Source: Ferrovaceae bacterium
GTDB lineage: Bacteria > Pseudomonadota > Gammaproteobacteria > Burkholderiales > Ferrovaceae
Length of the DNA: 44,346 nucleotides
Assembly: GCA_027311025.1 (NCBI GenBank)
Contig: DAICZS010000013.1
Location: 1 to 44,346, forward strand
Direction of reading: 5' to 3'
This document shows positions 17,525-26,530 of the stretch, one piece after another. The notes beneath the pieces are model-generated. The model searched no databases. It had not been told where the DNA came from and saw only the letters and a program-made list of their open reading frames with translations. Made by a program: the position numbers and the translations under genes. Each line of letters starts with the position of its first letter. The stretch's first letter is position 1.

Positions 17525-18868
17525 TTGAACAAGAAAGTCCATATCCGCACCTTTGGCTGTCAGATGAACGCGTATGACTCGGAGAAGATGGCCGACCTGC
17601 TCTACGCCAGTCACGGCCTAGAAAAAACCGAGCATGCCGAAGAGGCCGACGTGATCGTGCTGAACACCTGCTCTGTGCGCGAGAAGGCCCAGGAGAAGGT
17701 GTTTTCCGACCTTGGGCGTCTCGCCGAACTCAAGCTGGAAAAACCCCACCTCGTCATTGCCGTGGGCGGCTGCGTGGCGAGCCAGGAGGGTGAGGCCATC
17801 GTGGCGCGCGCGCCCTATGTGGATCTGGTGTTCGGCCCGCAAACCCTGCATCGCCTGCCCGCCCTGCTGGACGAGCGCCGTCGCAGCGGCCGCGCCCAGG
17901 TGGACATCTCGTTTCCTGAAATCGAAAAATTCGACGCCCTACCCCCCGCCCGCGTGGAAGGCCCCACGGCCTTCGTGTCCATCATGGAAGGCTGCAGCAA
18001 GTACTGCAGCTTCTGCGTGGTGCCCTACACCCGCGGAGAGGAGTTTTCGCGACCGATCGCGGACGTGCTGCGCGAAATCACCGACCTTGCCGCTCGCGGC
18101 GTGAAGGAAGTCACCCTGCTGGGCCAGAACGTCAACGCCTGGCTGGACATGGACAGCGGCGACGAGGATCTGGACTTTGCGGCATTGCTGGAGGCCGTCA
18201 GCGCCATTCCCGGCATTGCGCGCATCCGCTATACCACGAGCCACCCGCTGGAATTCACCCAGCGCCTGATCGAGGCCCACGCACGTCTTCCCAAGCTGGT
18301 GGGCCAGGTGCACCTGCCTGTGCAGTCAGGGTCTGACCCCATTTTGCAGGCCATGAAGCGCGGCTACACTGCGCTGGAGTACAAATCCATCATCCGCCGT
18401 CTGCGTGCGGTCTGCCCCCAAATCTCCATCTCGAGCGATTTCATCGTGGGGTTTCCGGGCGAGACCGCGGCCGACTTTGCGGCAACACTCAAGCTCATCG
18501 ACGAGGTGGGATTTGACGGCAGCTATGGCTTCATCTACAGCGCGCGCCCCGGCACGCCGGCGGCCGAGCTGCCCGACAATGTGGATGCCGCCACCAAGCT
18601 CTCGCGCCTGCAGCAGCTGCTGGCCAAAACCGATGCGGAAGCCGCGCGGGTGGCGCAAGCCATGGTGGGCACGCGCCAGCGCGTGCTGGTGGATGGCCAC
18701 GCGAAGCGCGACACCGCAGAGCTGCGCGGGCGCACCGACAACAACCGGGTGGTGAATTTTCCGGGGTCATCGCGCCTCATCGGCCATTTCGTGGACGTCA
18801 CCATCACCGCCACGGCCCATTATTCGCTGCGCGGTGAAGTAGTCACCGAGGAGCCTGTCACGACATGA
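17525..18868 (+). CDS. miaB: tRNA-2-methylthio-N6-dimethylallyladenosine synthase MiaB
   Basis: 447 residues; radical SAM enzyme that methylthiolates i6A37 of tRNA. N-terminal MTTase domain with three cluster cysteines ([25 protein letters not shown]), radical SAM domain with CSKYCSFC, glycine-rich LGQNVNAW, and [11 protein letters not shown] followed by MKRGYT, then a C-terminal TRAM domain ([11 protein letters not shown] onward). The start is TTG at 17525, giving [15 protein letters not shown], where the family begins; there is no strong ribosome site. Its stop overlaps the ybeZ start (ATGA). Confidence 0.97.
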   Translation: MNKKVHIRTFGCQMNAYDSEKMADLLYASHGLEKTEHAEEADVIVLNTCSVREKAQEKVFSDLGRLAELKLEKPHLVIAVGGCVASQEGEAIVARAPYVDLVFGPQTLHRLPALLDERRRSGRAQVDISFPEIEKFDALPPARVEGPTAFVSIMEGCSKYCSFCVVPYTRGEEFSRPIADVLREITDLAARGVKEVTLLGQNVNAWLDMDSGDEDLDFAALLEAVSAIPGIARIRYTTSHPLEFTQRLIEAHARLPKLVGQVHLPVQSGSDPILQAMKRGYTALEYKSIIRRLRAVCPQISISSDFIVGFPGETAADFAATLKLIDEVGFDGSYGFIYSARPGTPAAELPDNVDAATKLSRLQQLLAKTDAEAARVAQAMVGTRQRVLVDGHAKRDTAELRGRTDNNRVVNFPGSSRLIGHFVDVTITATAHYSLRGEVVTEEPVTT

Positions 18869-19827
18869 CCACCCTCGAGCTTGACCTCTCGCCCGTCAAC
18901 AACCAGAAGCTCGCCAACCTGTGCGGCGTGCTGGACGAAAACCTGAAGCAGATCGAGCGCACGCTCACCGTCTCGATCCGCCGGCGCGGCGAACATTTCA
19001 GCGTGGAAGGGGAACGGGACAAAACCGTGCTGGCGGCCGAAGTGCTGCAATCCTTCTACCGCAACGCGCGCCACACCCTCTCGGCGGAAGACATCCACCT
19101 GGGCCTCGTGCATGCGCTGGATCAGGCGGGCACGCCGGTGGCCGGGGCGCCGGCAACGGGCGAGCCGCAGCTGCGCACCCGGCGCATGGACCTCAAAAGC
19201 CGTTCGGCGCACCAATTGCAGTACCTGCAGCAGATTCGCAACCATGTCATCACCTTCGGAGTGGGCCCTGCCGGCACGGGCAAGACCTACCTCGCCGTGG
19301 CCTCTGCCGTGGATGCGCTGGAGCGCGACGAGGTGAAGCGCATCGTGCTGGTGCGCCCGGCCGTGGAGGCGGGCGAGAAGCTGGGATTCTTACCCGGCGA
19401 TCTGAGCCAGAAGGTGGACCCCTACCTGCGTCCCCTCTACGACGCGCTCTACGACCTCATGAGCTACGAGCGCGTGGGGCGCCTCTTTGAGCGCGGCATC
19501 ATCGAAGTGGCGCCGCTGGCGTACATGCGCGGGCGCACCCTCAACCAGAGCTTCATCATCCTGGACGAGGCGCAGAACACCACGCCGGAACAGATGAAGA
19601 TGTTCCTCACGCGCATCGGCTTTGGCACCAAGGCCGTCATCACGGGCGACGTCACGCAGATTGACCTGCACCGCACCCAGAAGAGCGGGCTCATCGATGC
19701 GCGCAACGTGCTGCAGCGCGTGGAGGGCATTGCCTTTACCATTTTCCAGTCTGAAGACGTGGTGCGCCACCCCCTGGTGCAGCAGGTGGTCAATGCCTAC
19801 GAACGCCACGCCCGGCCCCTCGAGTAG
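18865..19827 (+). CDS. ybeZ: PhoH-like ATPase YbeZ
   Basis: 320 residues. An N-terminal KH-like region (about 1-110) is followed by a P-loop ATPase: Walker [32 protein letters not shown], Walker [11 protein letters not shown] and [10 protein letters not shown]. Acts with the YbeY endoribonuclease in RNA and ribosome metabolism; encoded in the canonical miaB-ybeZ-ybeY-ybeX-lnt order. The ATG overlaps the miaB stop by 4 bases. Confidence 0.96.
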   Translation: MTTLELDLSPVNNQKLANLCGVLDENLKQIERTLTVSIRRRGEHFSVEGERDKTVLAAEVLQSFYRNARHTLSAEDIHLGLVHALDQAGTPVAGAPATGEPQLRTRRMDLKSRSAHQLQYLQQIRNHVITFGVGPAGTGKTYLAVASAVDALERDEVKRIVLVRPAVEAGEKLGFLPGDLSQKVDPYLRPLYDALYDLMSYERVGRLFERGIIEVAPLAYMRGRTLNQSFIILDEAQNTTPEQMKMFLTRIGFGTKAVITGDVTQIDLHRTQKSGLIDARNVLQRVEGIAFTIFQSEDVVRHPLVQQVVNAYERHARPLE

Positions 19828-19830
19828 CCC

Positions 19831-20289
19831 ATGGACCCCGATCCCAGTCCCTCACTCACGCTCGCCGTGCAAAGTGCCAGCCGCACCACGGGGCAGCCCA
19901 GCGCACGCCAGCTGCGCCGCTGGGCCCTGGCGGCACTGCACACCTCCGCGCGCCTCACCATCCGTCTCGTGGACCGCCGCGAGGGTCAGCGCATGAACCG
20001 GGAGTTTCGCCACAAGGACTACCCCACCAACGTGCTGACATTCGTGTACGGAGAACGGGACCACGCCCTGGAGGGGGACCTGGTGCTTTGCGCCCCGGTG
20101 GTAAAAGCGGAAGCAGAGGCCCAGAAAAAACCCCTGTCGCACCACTACGCGCACCTCGTGGTACATGGCCTGCTGCACCTGCAGGGCTATGACCACGAAA
20201 CGTCGCGTGAGGCCGACCGCATGGAAGCCCTGGAAATCGAAATCCTCGAGCGCCTTGCCATTCCCAACCCCTATCTACTTTCCCACTGA
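19831..20289 (+). CDS. ybeY: Endoribonuclease YbeY (rRNA maturation)
   Basis: 152 residues. The zinc site HLVVHGLLHLQGYDH is complete (three His), with the upstream FRHKDYPTNVLTF signature. Single-strand endoribonuclease needed for 16S rRNA 3' end maturation and 70S quality control. Starts 3 bases after ybeZ. Confidence 0.97.
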   Translation: MDPDPSPSLTLAVQSASRTTGQPSARQLRRWALAALHTSARLTIRLVDRREGQRMNREFRHKDYPTNVLTFVYGERDHALEGDLVLCAPVVKAEAEAQKKPLSHHYAHLVVHGLLHLQGYDHETSREADRMEALEIEILERLAIPNPYLLSH

Positions 20290-20301
20290 CCGGCCACCAC
20301 C

Positions 20302-21147
20302 ATGCAAGATGAATCGCATAAACCCTCCCTGCTGGAGCGCCTCAACCAGTGGCTACACCATGAGCCCGAGAACCGCGAGGACCTGATCGCCTTCCTGCAC
20401 ACGGCCCTGGAGCGCAACCTCCTGGACGCCGACGCCCTCACCATGATGGAAGGCGTGCTAGGCGTGGCCGACATGCAGGTGCGCGACGTGATGATTCCGC
20501 GATCGCAGATGGACGTGATCGAGGTGGCCCAGGCGCCCGAAGCCTTCATCCCCTTCGTCATCGACACCGCCCACTCGCGCTTTCCGGTGGTGGATGAGGG
20601 CAAGGACAACGTGCTGGGCATCCTGCTGGCCAAGGACCTCTTGCGCTACTACGCGGGCCAGGAATTCAACGTGCGCGACATGCTGCGCCCGGCCGTGTTC
20701 ATTCCCGAATCCAAGCGCCTGAACGTGTTGTTGCGCGAGTTCAGGGCCAACCGCAACCACATTGCCATCGTGGTGGATGAGTACGGCGGCGTGTCCGGAC
20801 TCGTCACCATCGAGGACGTGCTGGAACAGATCGTGGGCGACATCGAGGACGAATACGACTTCGACGAAACCGAGGACAACATCGTGCCCGACCGCCTGGG
20901 CAAGTATCGCGTGAAGGCCATCACCGAGCTGGCCGACTTCAACGCGGCGCTGGGCACCCATTTCTTCAGCGAGGATTTTGACACCGTGGGCGGGCTAGTC
21001 CTCAACCGCTTTGGGCGCATGCCCAAGCGCGGCGAGCGCATTGCCATCGACAGCCTCGTCTTCCAGGTGCTGCGCGCCGACAGCCGGCGCCTGCACTCGG
21101 TGCTGGTGGAAAAAGTGCCCAACCCCGGGGGCGACCTGTTTTCATGA
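20302..21147 (+). CDS. ybeX: CorC/YbeX-family CBS-domain protein
   Basis: 281 residues, cytosolic. Two CBS domains (about 65-190; VRDVMIPRSQMDVI and VNVLLREFRANRNHIAIVVD as landmarks) and a C-terminal CorC_HlyC transporter-associated domain (about 205-278). Short-form members lack membrane segments; they are linked to Mg/Co efflux by the corC name and to ribosome metabolism through ybeYZ. Its last bases overlap the lnt start (ATGA). Confidence 0.95.
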   Translation: MQDESHKPSLLERLNQWLHHEPENREDLIAFLHTALERNLLDADALTMMEGVLGVADMQVRDVMIPRSQMDVIEVAQAPEAFIPFVIDTAHSRFPVVDEGKDNVLGILLAKDLLRYYAGQEFNVRDMLRPAVFIPESKRLNVLLREFRANRNHIAIVVDEYGGVSGLVTIEDVLEQIVGDIEDEYDFDETEDNIVPDRLGKYRVKAITELADFNAALGTHFFSEDFDTVGGLVLNRFGRMPKRGERIAIDSLVFQVLRADSRRLHSVLVEKVPNPGGDLFS

Positions 21148-22637
21148 GTCGCCTTGGCCTGCTGGAACTGCTGGCCGCCCTCTCGGGGGGGCTTGCTGTC
21201 GCCGGTTTTGCCCCCTACGGGTTCTGGCCCGCCCCGCTGCTGTCGCTGACCGTGCTGATGCTGCTGTGGCGGCGCACCCGCAGTGCGCTCGCGGCAGCCG
21301 AGACGGGCTTCTTGTGGGGCATGGGATTTTTTGTGTGCGGGGTGAGCTGGATCGAGATCAGCCTGCACGACTTTGGCGGCATGCCGCGCGTGCTGGCGAT
21401 TCTCGCCATCCTGCTGTTTGCCGCGCTGCTGGCCCTGTTTCCCGCCGCCGTGGGCTACCTTGCCGCGCGCTTTTTTGCCGAGCGCCCCAGAACGCGCTGG
21501 CTGCTGGCCGTACCCGCCTTCTGGACACTGTCGGAATGGACGCGCGGCTGGTTTCTTACGGGCTTTCCCTGGCTGTCGCTGGGCTATGCGCAGACGCCGC
21601 AAGGGCCACTGGCGGGCTATGCGCCGCTGCTGGGCGTGTATGGCGTGAGTGCGGCGTCCGTGCTGCTGGCAGGGCTCATCACCGCCCTCGTCACCGCGCG
21701 CCGTGACGACCATGCCATTGCCCCCCTTGCGCTGGGCATGCTGCTGCTGGTGGGCGCTGGCGTGGGCCTGCGCCAGGTGCCCTGGACCCACCCCCAGGGT
21801 GACCCGGTCACGGTGAGCCTGCTGCAGGGCAACTTTCCCCAGGACCAGAAATTCCAGCGCGCGTTGACGGCACTCACCGTGCAGCGCTACACCAACCTGC
21901 TCTACAACAGCGGCAGCCGCCTCGTGCTGATGCCCGAGAGCGCCCTGCCTTTTTTTCGCCAGCAGATGCCCGAAACCTACGCCGAAGATCTCGAGCGTTA
22001 TGGCTATGAGCGCGACAGCGACGTGCTGATCGGCATGTTCTCCGAGCCCGCGCGCGGCCGCTATTACAACAGCGTGTTCAGCTTTGGCCACTCGCCCTCG
22101 CAGACCTACCAGAAGGTGCACCTCGTGCCCTTTGGCGAATTCATTCCCTTTGAGGATATCCTGAAACCGCTGGTGCATGCGGTGCTGAGCATTCCGCTGG
22201 ACAGCCAGCAGCGTGGCAGCCCGGACCAGGCGCCGATGCGCGTGGCAGGCCAGTGGGTGGGTGTGGACATCTGCTATGAAGACGCCTTTGGCGAGGAAGT
22301 CATCCGCGCACTGCCGCACGCCACGATGCTGGCCAACTTCACCAACGATGCCTGGTTTGGCAACTCCATCGGCCCCGAGCAGCACCTGCAGATGGCCCAG
22401 ACCCGCTCGCTGGAAACCGGGCGCTACATGCTGCGCGTCACCAACACCGGCATCACCGCCCTCATCGACGAGAAGGGGCAGGTGGTGAGCCGTGCCCCGC
22501 GGGGCGAAATCTTCAGCCTCAACGGCCAGGCCCAGGGGTTTGCCGGCGCCACCCCCTATGTGCTGGTGGGCAACACCGGCATCGTGGCGCTCTGCTTACT
22601 GGCGCTGGTGCTGTCGATCAAACTGCGGGAGGAATGA
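21144..22637 (+). CDS. lnt: Apolipoprotein N-acyltransferase Lnt
   Basis: 497 residues. N-terminal membrane domain (about 1-210, six or more hydrophobic segments) and a periplasmic nitrilase-like domain with the Glu-Lys-Cys triad: MPESALPFF, YQKVHLVPFGEFIPF and VDICYEDAFG. Transfers the third acyl chain to the N-terminal Cys of lipoproteins in the inner membrane; the Pal-like lipoprotein at 40726-41268 would be a client. Last gene of the operon. Confidence 0.96.
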   Translation: MSRLGLLELLAALSGGLAVAGFAPYGFWPAPLLSLTVLMLLWRRTRSALAAAETGFLWGMGFFVCGVSWIEISLHDFGGMPRVLAILAILLFAALLALFPAAVGYLAARFFAERPRTRWLLAVPAFWTLSEWTRGWFLTGFPWLSLGYAQTPQGPLAGYAPLLGVYGVSAASVLLAGLITALVTARRDDHAIAPLALGMLLLVGAGVGLRQVPWTHPQGDPVTVSLLQGNFPQDQKFQRALTALTVQRYTNLLYNSGSRLVLMPESALPFFRQQMPETYAEDLERYGYERDSDVLIGMFSEPARGRYYNSVFSFGHSPSQTYQKVHLVPFGEFIPFEDILKPLVHAVLSIPLDSQQRGSPDQAPMRVAGQWVGVDICYEDAFGEEVIRALPHATMLANFTNDAWFGNSIGPEQHLQMAQTRSLETGRYMLRVTNTGITALIDEKGQVVSRAPRGEIFSLNGQAQGFAGATPYVLVGNTGIVALCLLALVLSIKLREE

Positions 22638-22675
22638 TTTGGGGACAGCCCCCAATTGAGGGCTGTCCCCAAATC
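22636..22675. terminator. Perfect 16-bp hairpin between convergent genes
   Basis: Arms GATTTGGGGACAGCCC and GGGCTGTCCCCAAATC flank an 8-base loop. It lies between the convergent lnt stop and the stop of the barrel gene at 22680, and overlaps the last bases of lnt. It can serve as a bidirectional terminator although no U-run follows. Its core GGGGACAG/CTGTCCCC recurs at 26448-26467 and 36045-36085, so it is also a member of a dispersed REP-like family. Confidence 0.7.
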
Positions 22676-22679
22676 CCCA

Positions 22680-23405
22680 TCAGAACCGGAACCCGAGCTT
22701 GAGGCTCAACGAACGCGCCCCGCCCGTCTCATCCCACTCGGCATCAAGATTGCTAAAGCCGAGGTTAAGGTCGGCCCCGGCAAACACCTTGTTCTGGGTA
22801 AGGTTCTCGCCTGCCAGCGGCGCGGCATTGGCCGTGCTGCTGACCCACACTTCCCCCACCCCGGCATAGGGCGTCAACATGGCAAAGCCCTTGGACACCG
22901 AGATATCCACGCTGCGGGTATCCAGCGACATCTGGTTGACCCCGCTGAGGCGCGTGAAGGCGCCGCGCACGGCCACGGCGGGTTGCGTCACACCGCCGTT
23001 CAGGATGGCGTAGCGCAGTTCACCGCCATAGAGCGCGATGTTGCTGGTGGGATCCTTGGCGTAAAAGCCGCCCACATCGATGCCGAAGGGCAGCCCCTTG
23101 TCCACCTGCAGCCGGGGCAGATTGATGTTGCCGACCGAGCCGCCGCCGTTGTTGATCTGACTCCACAGCGCCGAGCTTCGGGTCATCTGCGTCTCGGTCA
23201 TGCCAAAGCCCACGTCAAAGCCCAGGGGGCCCAGGGGGGTTGCCGGTCCCATGGGTTTGTAGCTCAGGGCCGCGCCCAGGTCTTCGGTGAGGGTGTGAAA
23301 CTCGCCCTGGTTCAAGGTACTGAGGTTATTGATGTTGCTGGCGGCAAAGGTGGCCGGGAGGACAGCCATGAGCGCATAGCCCAGGAGAGGTAAACATTTT
23401 TGCAT
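22680..23405 (-). CDS. Putative outer-membrane beta-barrel protein
   Basis: 241 residues from MQKCLPLLGY at 23405, preceded by AAGGAA; an in-frame start 21 bases upstream lacks a ribosome site. Signal peptide of about 20 residues (LMAVLPATFA, then ASNINN). The remainder alternates short polar and aromatic strands (VDISVSKGFAMLTPYAG, KVFAGADLNLGFSNLDAEW) and ends SLKLGFRF with a terminal Phe, the usual barrel-assembly signal. No specific family recognised. Divergent from the second barrel gene at 23679. Confidence 0.72.
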   Translation of the reverse strand: MQKCLPLLGYALMAVLPATFAASNINNLSTLNQGEFHTLTEDLGAALSYKPMGPATPLGPLGFDVGFGMTETQMTRSSALWSQINNGGGSVGNINLPRLQVDKGLPFGIDVGGFYAKDPTSNIALYGGELRYAILNGGVTQPAVAVRGAFTRLSGVNQMSLDTRSVDISVSKGFAMLTPYAGVGEVWVSSTANAAPLAGENLTQNKVFAGADLNLGFSNLDAEWDETGGARSLSLKLGFRF

Positions 23406-23633
23406 GGTGATTCCTTCAGATCTCAAAAAAATTGGGATGATGCCATGAATGGCCTAGTCTCTCATCCGCACCAAGCTGCCAGGGCAATCGCATTTTAGCC
23501 GCAACAGTATCACTCCTTAGTCGGTGTGGAAATTACCGTATGCATCAGCACATGCCTGTAACACATCTTTTCATCTCTTTAAATTTCTTTGCAACATAGT
23601 TGTGAACCAAACCCTGATGATATGCGTCGTAGG

Positions 23634-23652
23634 AAGGTGATTATCATTTTCA
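23634..23652. promoter_or_regulatory. Fur box upstream of the barrel gene at 23679
   Basis: The minus strand reads GAAAATGATAATCACCTTC, which matches the 19-base Fur consensus GATAATGATAATCATTATC at 15 of 19 positions. It lies 26 bases before the ATG, where bound Fur would block transcription. The rest of the 23406-23633 gap is AT-rich and probably holds the divergent promoters. Confidence 0.6.
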
Positions 23653-23678
23653 CACACCACAAAACAATGAGGCGCATC

Positions 23679-24215
23679 ATGCTGAAACATTCCATCGCAA
23701 TTGCTTTAGTTCCATTGGTTCTTTCGACTGCGGCCTTCGCCGCCAGCGATACAGGCACCTACATCGGCATCTCGGCAGGTCAAGCCCAAATGTTGGGTAA
23801 TGGGCTCTCCAACGATGCCGGAAACTCTTTAGGCGTGTTCCTGGGTCATGATTTTGCCCGCTGGCAAGGCATCACCTGGGGTGCTGAAGGCGCCTACAAT
23901 ACGCTGGGCAACTTCTCCGGCATGGGGTTCAATGGCCATGCCACTGAAGCGGATATCTCCCTCATCGGTACCTACTACCTTGATCACGCCAACCGGTTTG
24001 GGGTCTATGGCAAGCTGGGTTATGACCACACCTGGGTTTCCGTGGCAGGCAACAACAATTCGGAAGACGGGGCCACCTACGGGGTGGGGTTGCGATACTT
24101 CATTACACCCAAGGTGGAAACACGCTTCGGTTATCAGTATTATGCCGTCGGCGGTTCCAACGTCATCTCCAACCACGACTCTGCCTGGAATCTCGGTGCT
24201 GCCTATCACTTCTGA
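23679..24215 (+). CDS. Small outer-membrane barrel protein (OmpA/OmpX-like porin fold)
   Basis: 178 residues from MLKHSIAIALVP, preceded by GAGG. Signal peptide of about 21 residues ending AFAAS. Eight-stranded-type pattern: TGTYIGISAGQAQ, SLGVFLGHDFA, ITWGAEGAYNTLG, ADISLIGTYYL, FGVYGKLGYDHT, ATYGVGLRYFITPKVETRFGYQYY, terminal NLGAAYHF. Ends in Phe. The Fur box just upstream suggests iron-regulated expression. Followed by a strong terminator, so monocistronic. Confidence 0.82.
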   Translation: MLKHSIAIALVPLVLSTAAFAASDTGTYIGISAGQAQMLGNGLSNDAGNSLGVFLGHDFARWQGITWGAEGAYNTLGNFSGMGFNGHATEADISLIGTYYLDHANRFGVYGKLGYDHTWVSVAGNNNSEDGATYGVGLRYFITPKVETRFGYQYYAVGGSNVISNHDSAWNLGAAYHF

Positions 24216-24236
24216 TCAGCAAAATATCTGAACATA

Positions 24237-24262
24237 ATGCCGCCTTCGGGCGGCATTTGCTT
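24237..24262 (+). terminator. Rho-independent terminator after the barrel gene
   Basis: ATGCCGCC and GGCGGCAT form a perfect 8-bp stem around a TTCG tetraloop, followed by TTGCTTTT. It lies 21 bases past the stop at 24215. Confidence 0.85.
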
Positions 24263-24418
24263 TTGTAGCGGACGTTGTCTCACAAAAACATGAAATTCTG
24301 CGCCAGCGAGCCAGTTCATGACGCGGGTCACCTCCCCGAAAAGCCAGCAATGACGGGGGGTTTGACACCCCTTATACATAGGGGCATCTTCTCCATTTCC
24401 CTACGACATGGGTGCCCC

Positions 24419-24766
24419 ATGAACACCGAAGACAACAACAATGCCGATCCTGAACCCCCATTCCGTTGCAGTTGCTGCGACCGCGAATTGAACCCTTACA
24501 CAAACATGGCTGAATTCCAGGAAAGCCTGCACATCCACTATCACGCAGGCCCCGGATCAACCTACATCGAGCAAGGCAGTCTCGTGGAGTGTGTGCTTTG
24601 CCAGGGTTGCATCAGCGTCATTTTAGGACGCTGGCTACGCGTCACCCCGGGGCATGCTGAGTTGCTACCTGATGCTGAGTTGCTGAGAGGGGAAATGCCG
24701 GTGTTTTTCGAGCAGCAGGAGCAGCAATGGGGGGAGAGTGAGGGTGATAAAAAAAAGCGCCATTAA
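24419..24766 (+). CDS. Cysteine-rich small protein, possible zinc ribbon
   Basis: About 115 residues from MNTEDNNNADPE; the start is uncertain because no good ribosome site is visible and the frame is open back to 24275. Two Cys pairs (FRCSCCDREL and VECVLCQGC) about 45 residues apart, with HIHYH between them, suggest a structural metal site. The tail is acidic and Gln-rich (FFEQQEQQW). Function not recognised. A tiny basic reading frame overlaps its 3' end. Confidence 0.6.
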   Translation: MNTEDNNNADPEPPFRCSCCDRELNPYTNMAEFQESLHIHYHAGPGSTYIEQGSLVECVLCQGCISVILGRWLRVTPGHAELLPDAELLRGEMPVFFEQQEQQWGESEGDKKKRH

Positions 24767-24896
24767 TCAGTTCCTGATCCGTTCTGTACGGATTTTTCTC
24801 GCTCCTGCGATAGGTGCAATCCGGCAGATGCGCTTTGAACTGCGGCGAGTGGATCGCGACATCCGCCGCAATGCCCACCAGAAAAAAGCGGGCTGA
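24744..24896 (+). CDS. Possible 50-residue basic protein
   Basis: Begins GTG ATA AAA AAA AGC with GGGGAGAG upstream, overlaps the end of the Cys-rich gene by 23 bases in another frame, and ends TGA at 24896. Product VIKKSAINQFLIRSVRIFLA..., with a strongly basic second half (RQMRFELRRVDRDIRRNAHQ). A GTG two codons upstream is an equal candidate start. Supported only by composition, ribosome site and overlap; no family recognised. Confidence 0.35.
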   Translation: MIKKSAINQFLIRSVRIFLAPAIGAIRQMRFELRRVDRDIRRNAHQKKAG

Positions 24897-25220
24897 AAAA
24901 ATCTTTAACACACCCATATCGCTGCATTAAACGCTCGCCCTGCGGGCTCGCAAGCACGCGCGTTGCGCGTAAAAGGACGGCGTTGCCGAGAAGAACGGCG
25001 TACCGCCGATCTTAAAGCAGGGGCTCCGCCCCTGCTCAACGCGCTCCCGCGCGCCCCCCGGATGGCGTTCCGCCGCAAGGCGCTGCGCGCCAGCCGCACC
25101 CTCTACCCGCCCACCTTCTTTTTTCCAGCCCGTTCAACCATTTGTCCAGTAGCCCCACAGGGGACCAGTGAGCCCTCATGCCCGATCCGCTTCACCGGAA
25201 TACGCAGCACAGCCGCCCTT
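24897..25220. other. Hairpin-rich non-coding stretch
   Basis: No convincing gene in 324 bases. A run of short GC hairpins is packed into about 130 bases: ACGCGC-GTT-GCGCGT (24956-24970), CGGCG-TAC-CGCCG (about 24996-25008), GCAGGGGC-TCC-GCCCCTGC (25017-25035), GCGC-TCCC-GCGC (about 25041-25052) and GGCG-TTC-CGCC (about 25054-25064). Open frames exist on both strands but are Arg/Ala-rich translations of these repeats. Could be a structured RNA, a plasmid or ICE remnant, or a decayed insertion. Confidence 0.5.
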
Positions 25221-25598
25221 TCAGGAAAACCAGCGCAGAAAAGCAGCTGCGCTCAAGGCCGTGAGGCCCAGCAGGAATGAGAGGCCCCAGAGGGGGCGCC
25301 CGGTTTTTGCAGCATGAAGCGCCAGGGAAATGCCCAGCACGGCGCAGCCCATCTTGATGACCAGTGCATCCACCGCCACGCCGTGAATGTCCGGCAGTTG
25401 ATGGTCATAAAAATAGGTCACGGCGCCGAAGAGCGCGCCGCTCAAGGCTTGCAGCGCCCAGAGCGCTGCAAGCAGTAACGCTCTGCGCCGTTGCGGCCTG
25501 CCACTCACACCCCAGGCACTGTAACCCGCCAGGGCCACAATCGCGGTGGCCCCGAAGTTGTGGGCCACCTGGATCAGCGCATAAATCAAGTTTTGCAC
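25221..25598 (-). CDS. Four-helix integral membrane protein, unknown
   Basis: 125 residues starting at GTG (VQNLIYALIQ), with AGGGG 4 bases upstream. Four hydrophobic segments near 5-27, 40-62, 74-95 and 100-122. His residues in QVAHNFGA, YDHQLPDIHG and ALHAAK could bind a metal or haem, but no family is recognised. It begins 6 bases after the exported protein at 25605-25964 and is surely co-transcribed with it. Confidence 0.7.
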   Translation of the reverse strand: MQNLIYALIQVAHNFGATAIVALAGYSAWGVSGRPQRRRALLLAALWALQALSGALFGAVTYFYDHQLPDIHGVAVDALVIKMGCAVLGISLALHAAKTGRPLWGLSFLLGLTALSAAAFLRWFS

Positions 25599-25604
25599 GG
25601 ACCC

Positions 25605-25964
25605 CTATTTTGCGGTAACGGCAACGGCGGCCTCCACCCCCGTCGGGCTGTGGCCCGCCGTGGCTTCCTTGATGACAATGTTGTGCTTGCCCGGCGAGAG
25701 GCCCGGCAGGGTTAGGCTGCAGGGGCAACCGCTGACCTTGCGCACGATAATCGGATTGCCATCATCCACATACAGATGCAGATGGTTGCCATCGGGGCTC
25801 AAGCGGATGTTGTAATCGAGCTTGCTCTCCGCCCCGCTTGGCAGCACGGCCCCAGCCTTGGGCGAGAGGATGGTGATGGAACCCGCATCGGCTGCCCAGA
25901 CGAGGCTGGACAGCGACATCACTACCCCTGCGAAACACGATATTCCCAATGTTGATATTTTCAT
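25605..25964 (-). CDS. Exported Ig-like/DUF4399-like protein
   Basis: 119 residues from MKISTLGISC, preceded by GGGGGGAAG. Signal peptide ends LVWAADAG. The mature part is a single beta-sandwich-like domain: ITILSPKAGAVLPSG, LSPDGNHLHLYVDDGNPI, SGCPCSLTLPGLSPGKHNIVIKEA. The HLHLYVD stretch and C-P-C pair could coordinate a metal. DUF4399-like proteins share this layout; the assignment is tentative. Forms a two-gene unit with the membrane protein downstream. Confidence 0.68.
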   Translation of the reverse strand: MKISTLGISCFAGVVMSLSSLVWAADAGSITILSPKAGAVLPSGAESKLDYNIRLSPDGNHLHLYVDDGNPIIVRKVSGCPCSLTLPGLSPGKHNIVIKEATAGHSPTGVEAAVAVTAK

Positions 25965-26530
25965 AGTCTTCCCCCCAGAAGTTTTCTGCAAAATGCAGGG
26001 GAATAGCATACACCCAGACCGACTAAGGCAGATCCGCAATCCCTCACTGGTCTTACCCCTTCATGTGCAAACCACACCAACTGAACACTGATTCCACAGC
26101 AAACTGGACAGGCGTGGAAAGCACAACGCACGGTAAAACTGAAGCCGCTCAGCATGGCCTATAAAACCAATTAAAATTGGTTTTAAGCCACGTTTTCCGC
26201 CAAGGATGCTTTCCCCTCTTTAACGAAAGATCTCTCGTTTTTAACCCAGTGAATGCCAGCAAACGGGCATTCATAGGCCGGGCAGGCTCGGACAAGGTGT
26301 CGGGGCAAGACGGCAAGTTTTTGGGGTGATTGTCAGACAGCACGAGCATGAGACAGCGAAACCTACCGGCAATGGGTCAGTAAAGGGCCAGAAGGGATAG
26401 GCTTTGCAAGGCGCGCGAAGCGCTGGCCATAGATCCTCCTGAAACGTGATGGGGACTTGTCCCCATCAGTAGGCCGCCTTTTTGATCCCCTGCTGTGGTT
26501 TGCATATAACCCACACAGATCTCTTCGGAT
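25965..26530. other. 566-base gap with several palindromes
   Basis: No gene is supported. It contains a palindrome with 10-bp arms AAAACCAATT/AATTGGTTTT and a 2-base centre (26163-26184), AACGA/TCGTT followed by TTTTT (26222-26244), TGAATGCC/GGCATTCA with an 8-base loop (26250-26273), and GATGGGGACTTGTCCCCATC (26448-26467), a short member of the GGGGACAG family. The first may be an operator of the exported-protein gene at 25964. Confidence 0.55.

Noticed and set aside
18326-18345. GGGTCTGACCCC-like palindrome inside miaB resembling the REP-type family
   Set aside because: It encodes QSGSDPIL, the conserved MiaB motif, so the resemblance is coincidental.
24963-25280. 105-residue plus-strand frame and 64-residue minus-strand frame across the hairpin-rich stretch
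   Set aside because: Arg/Ala/Pro-rich translations of the hairpins, no ribosome site, and both frames cover the same repeats.
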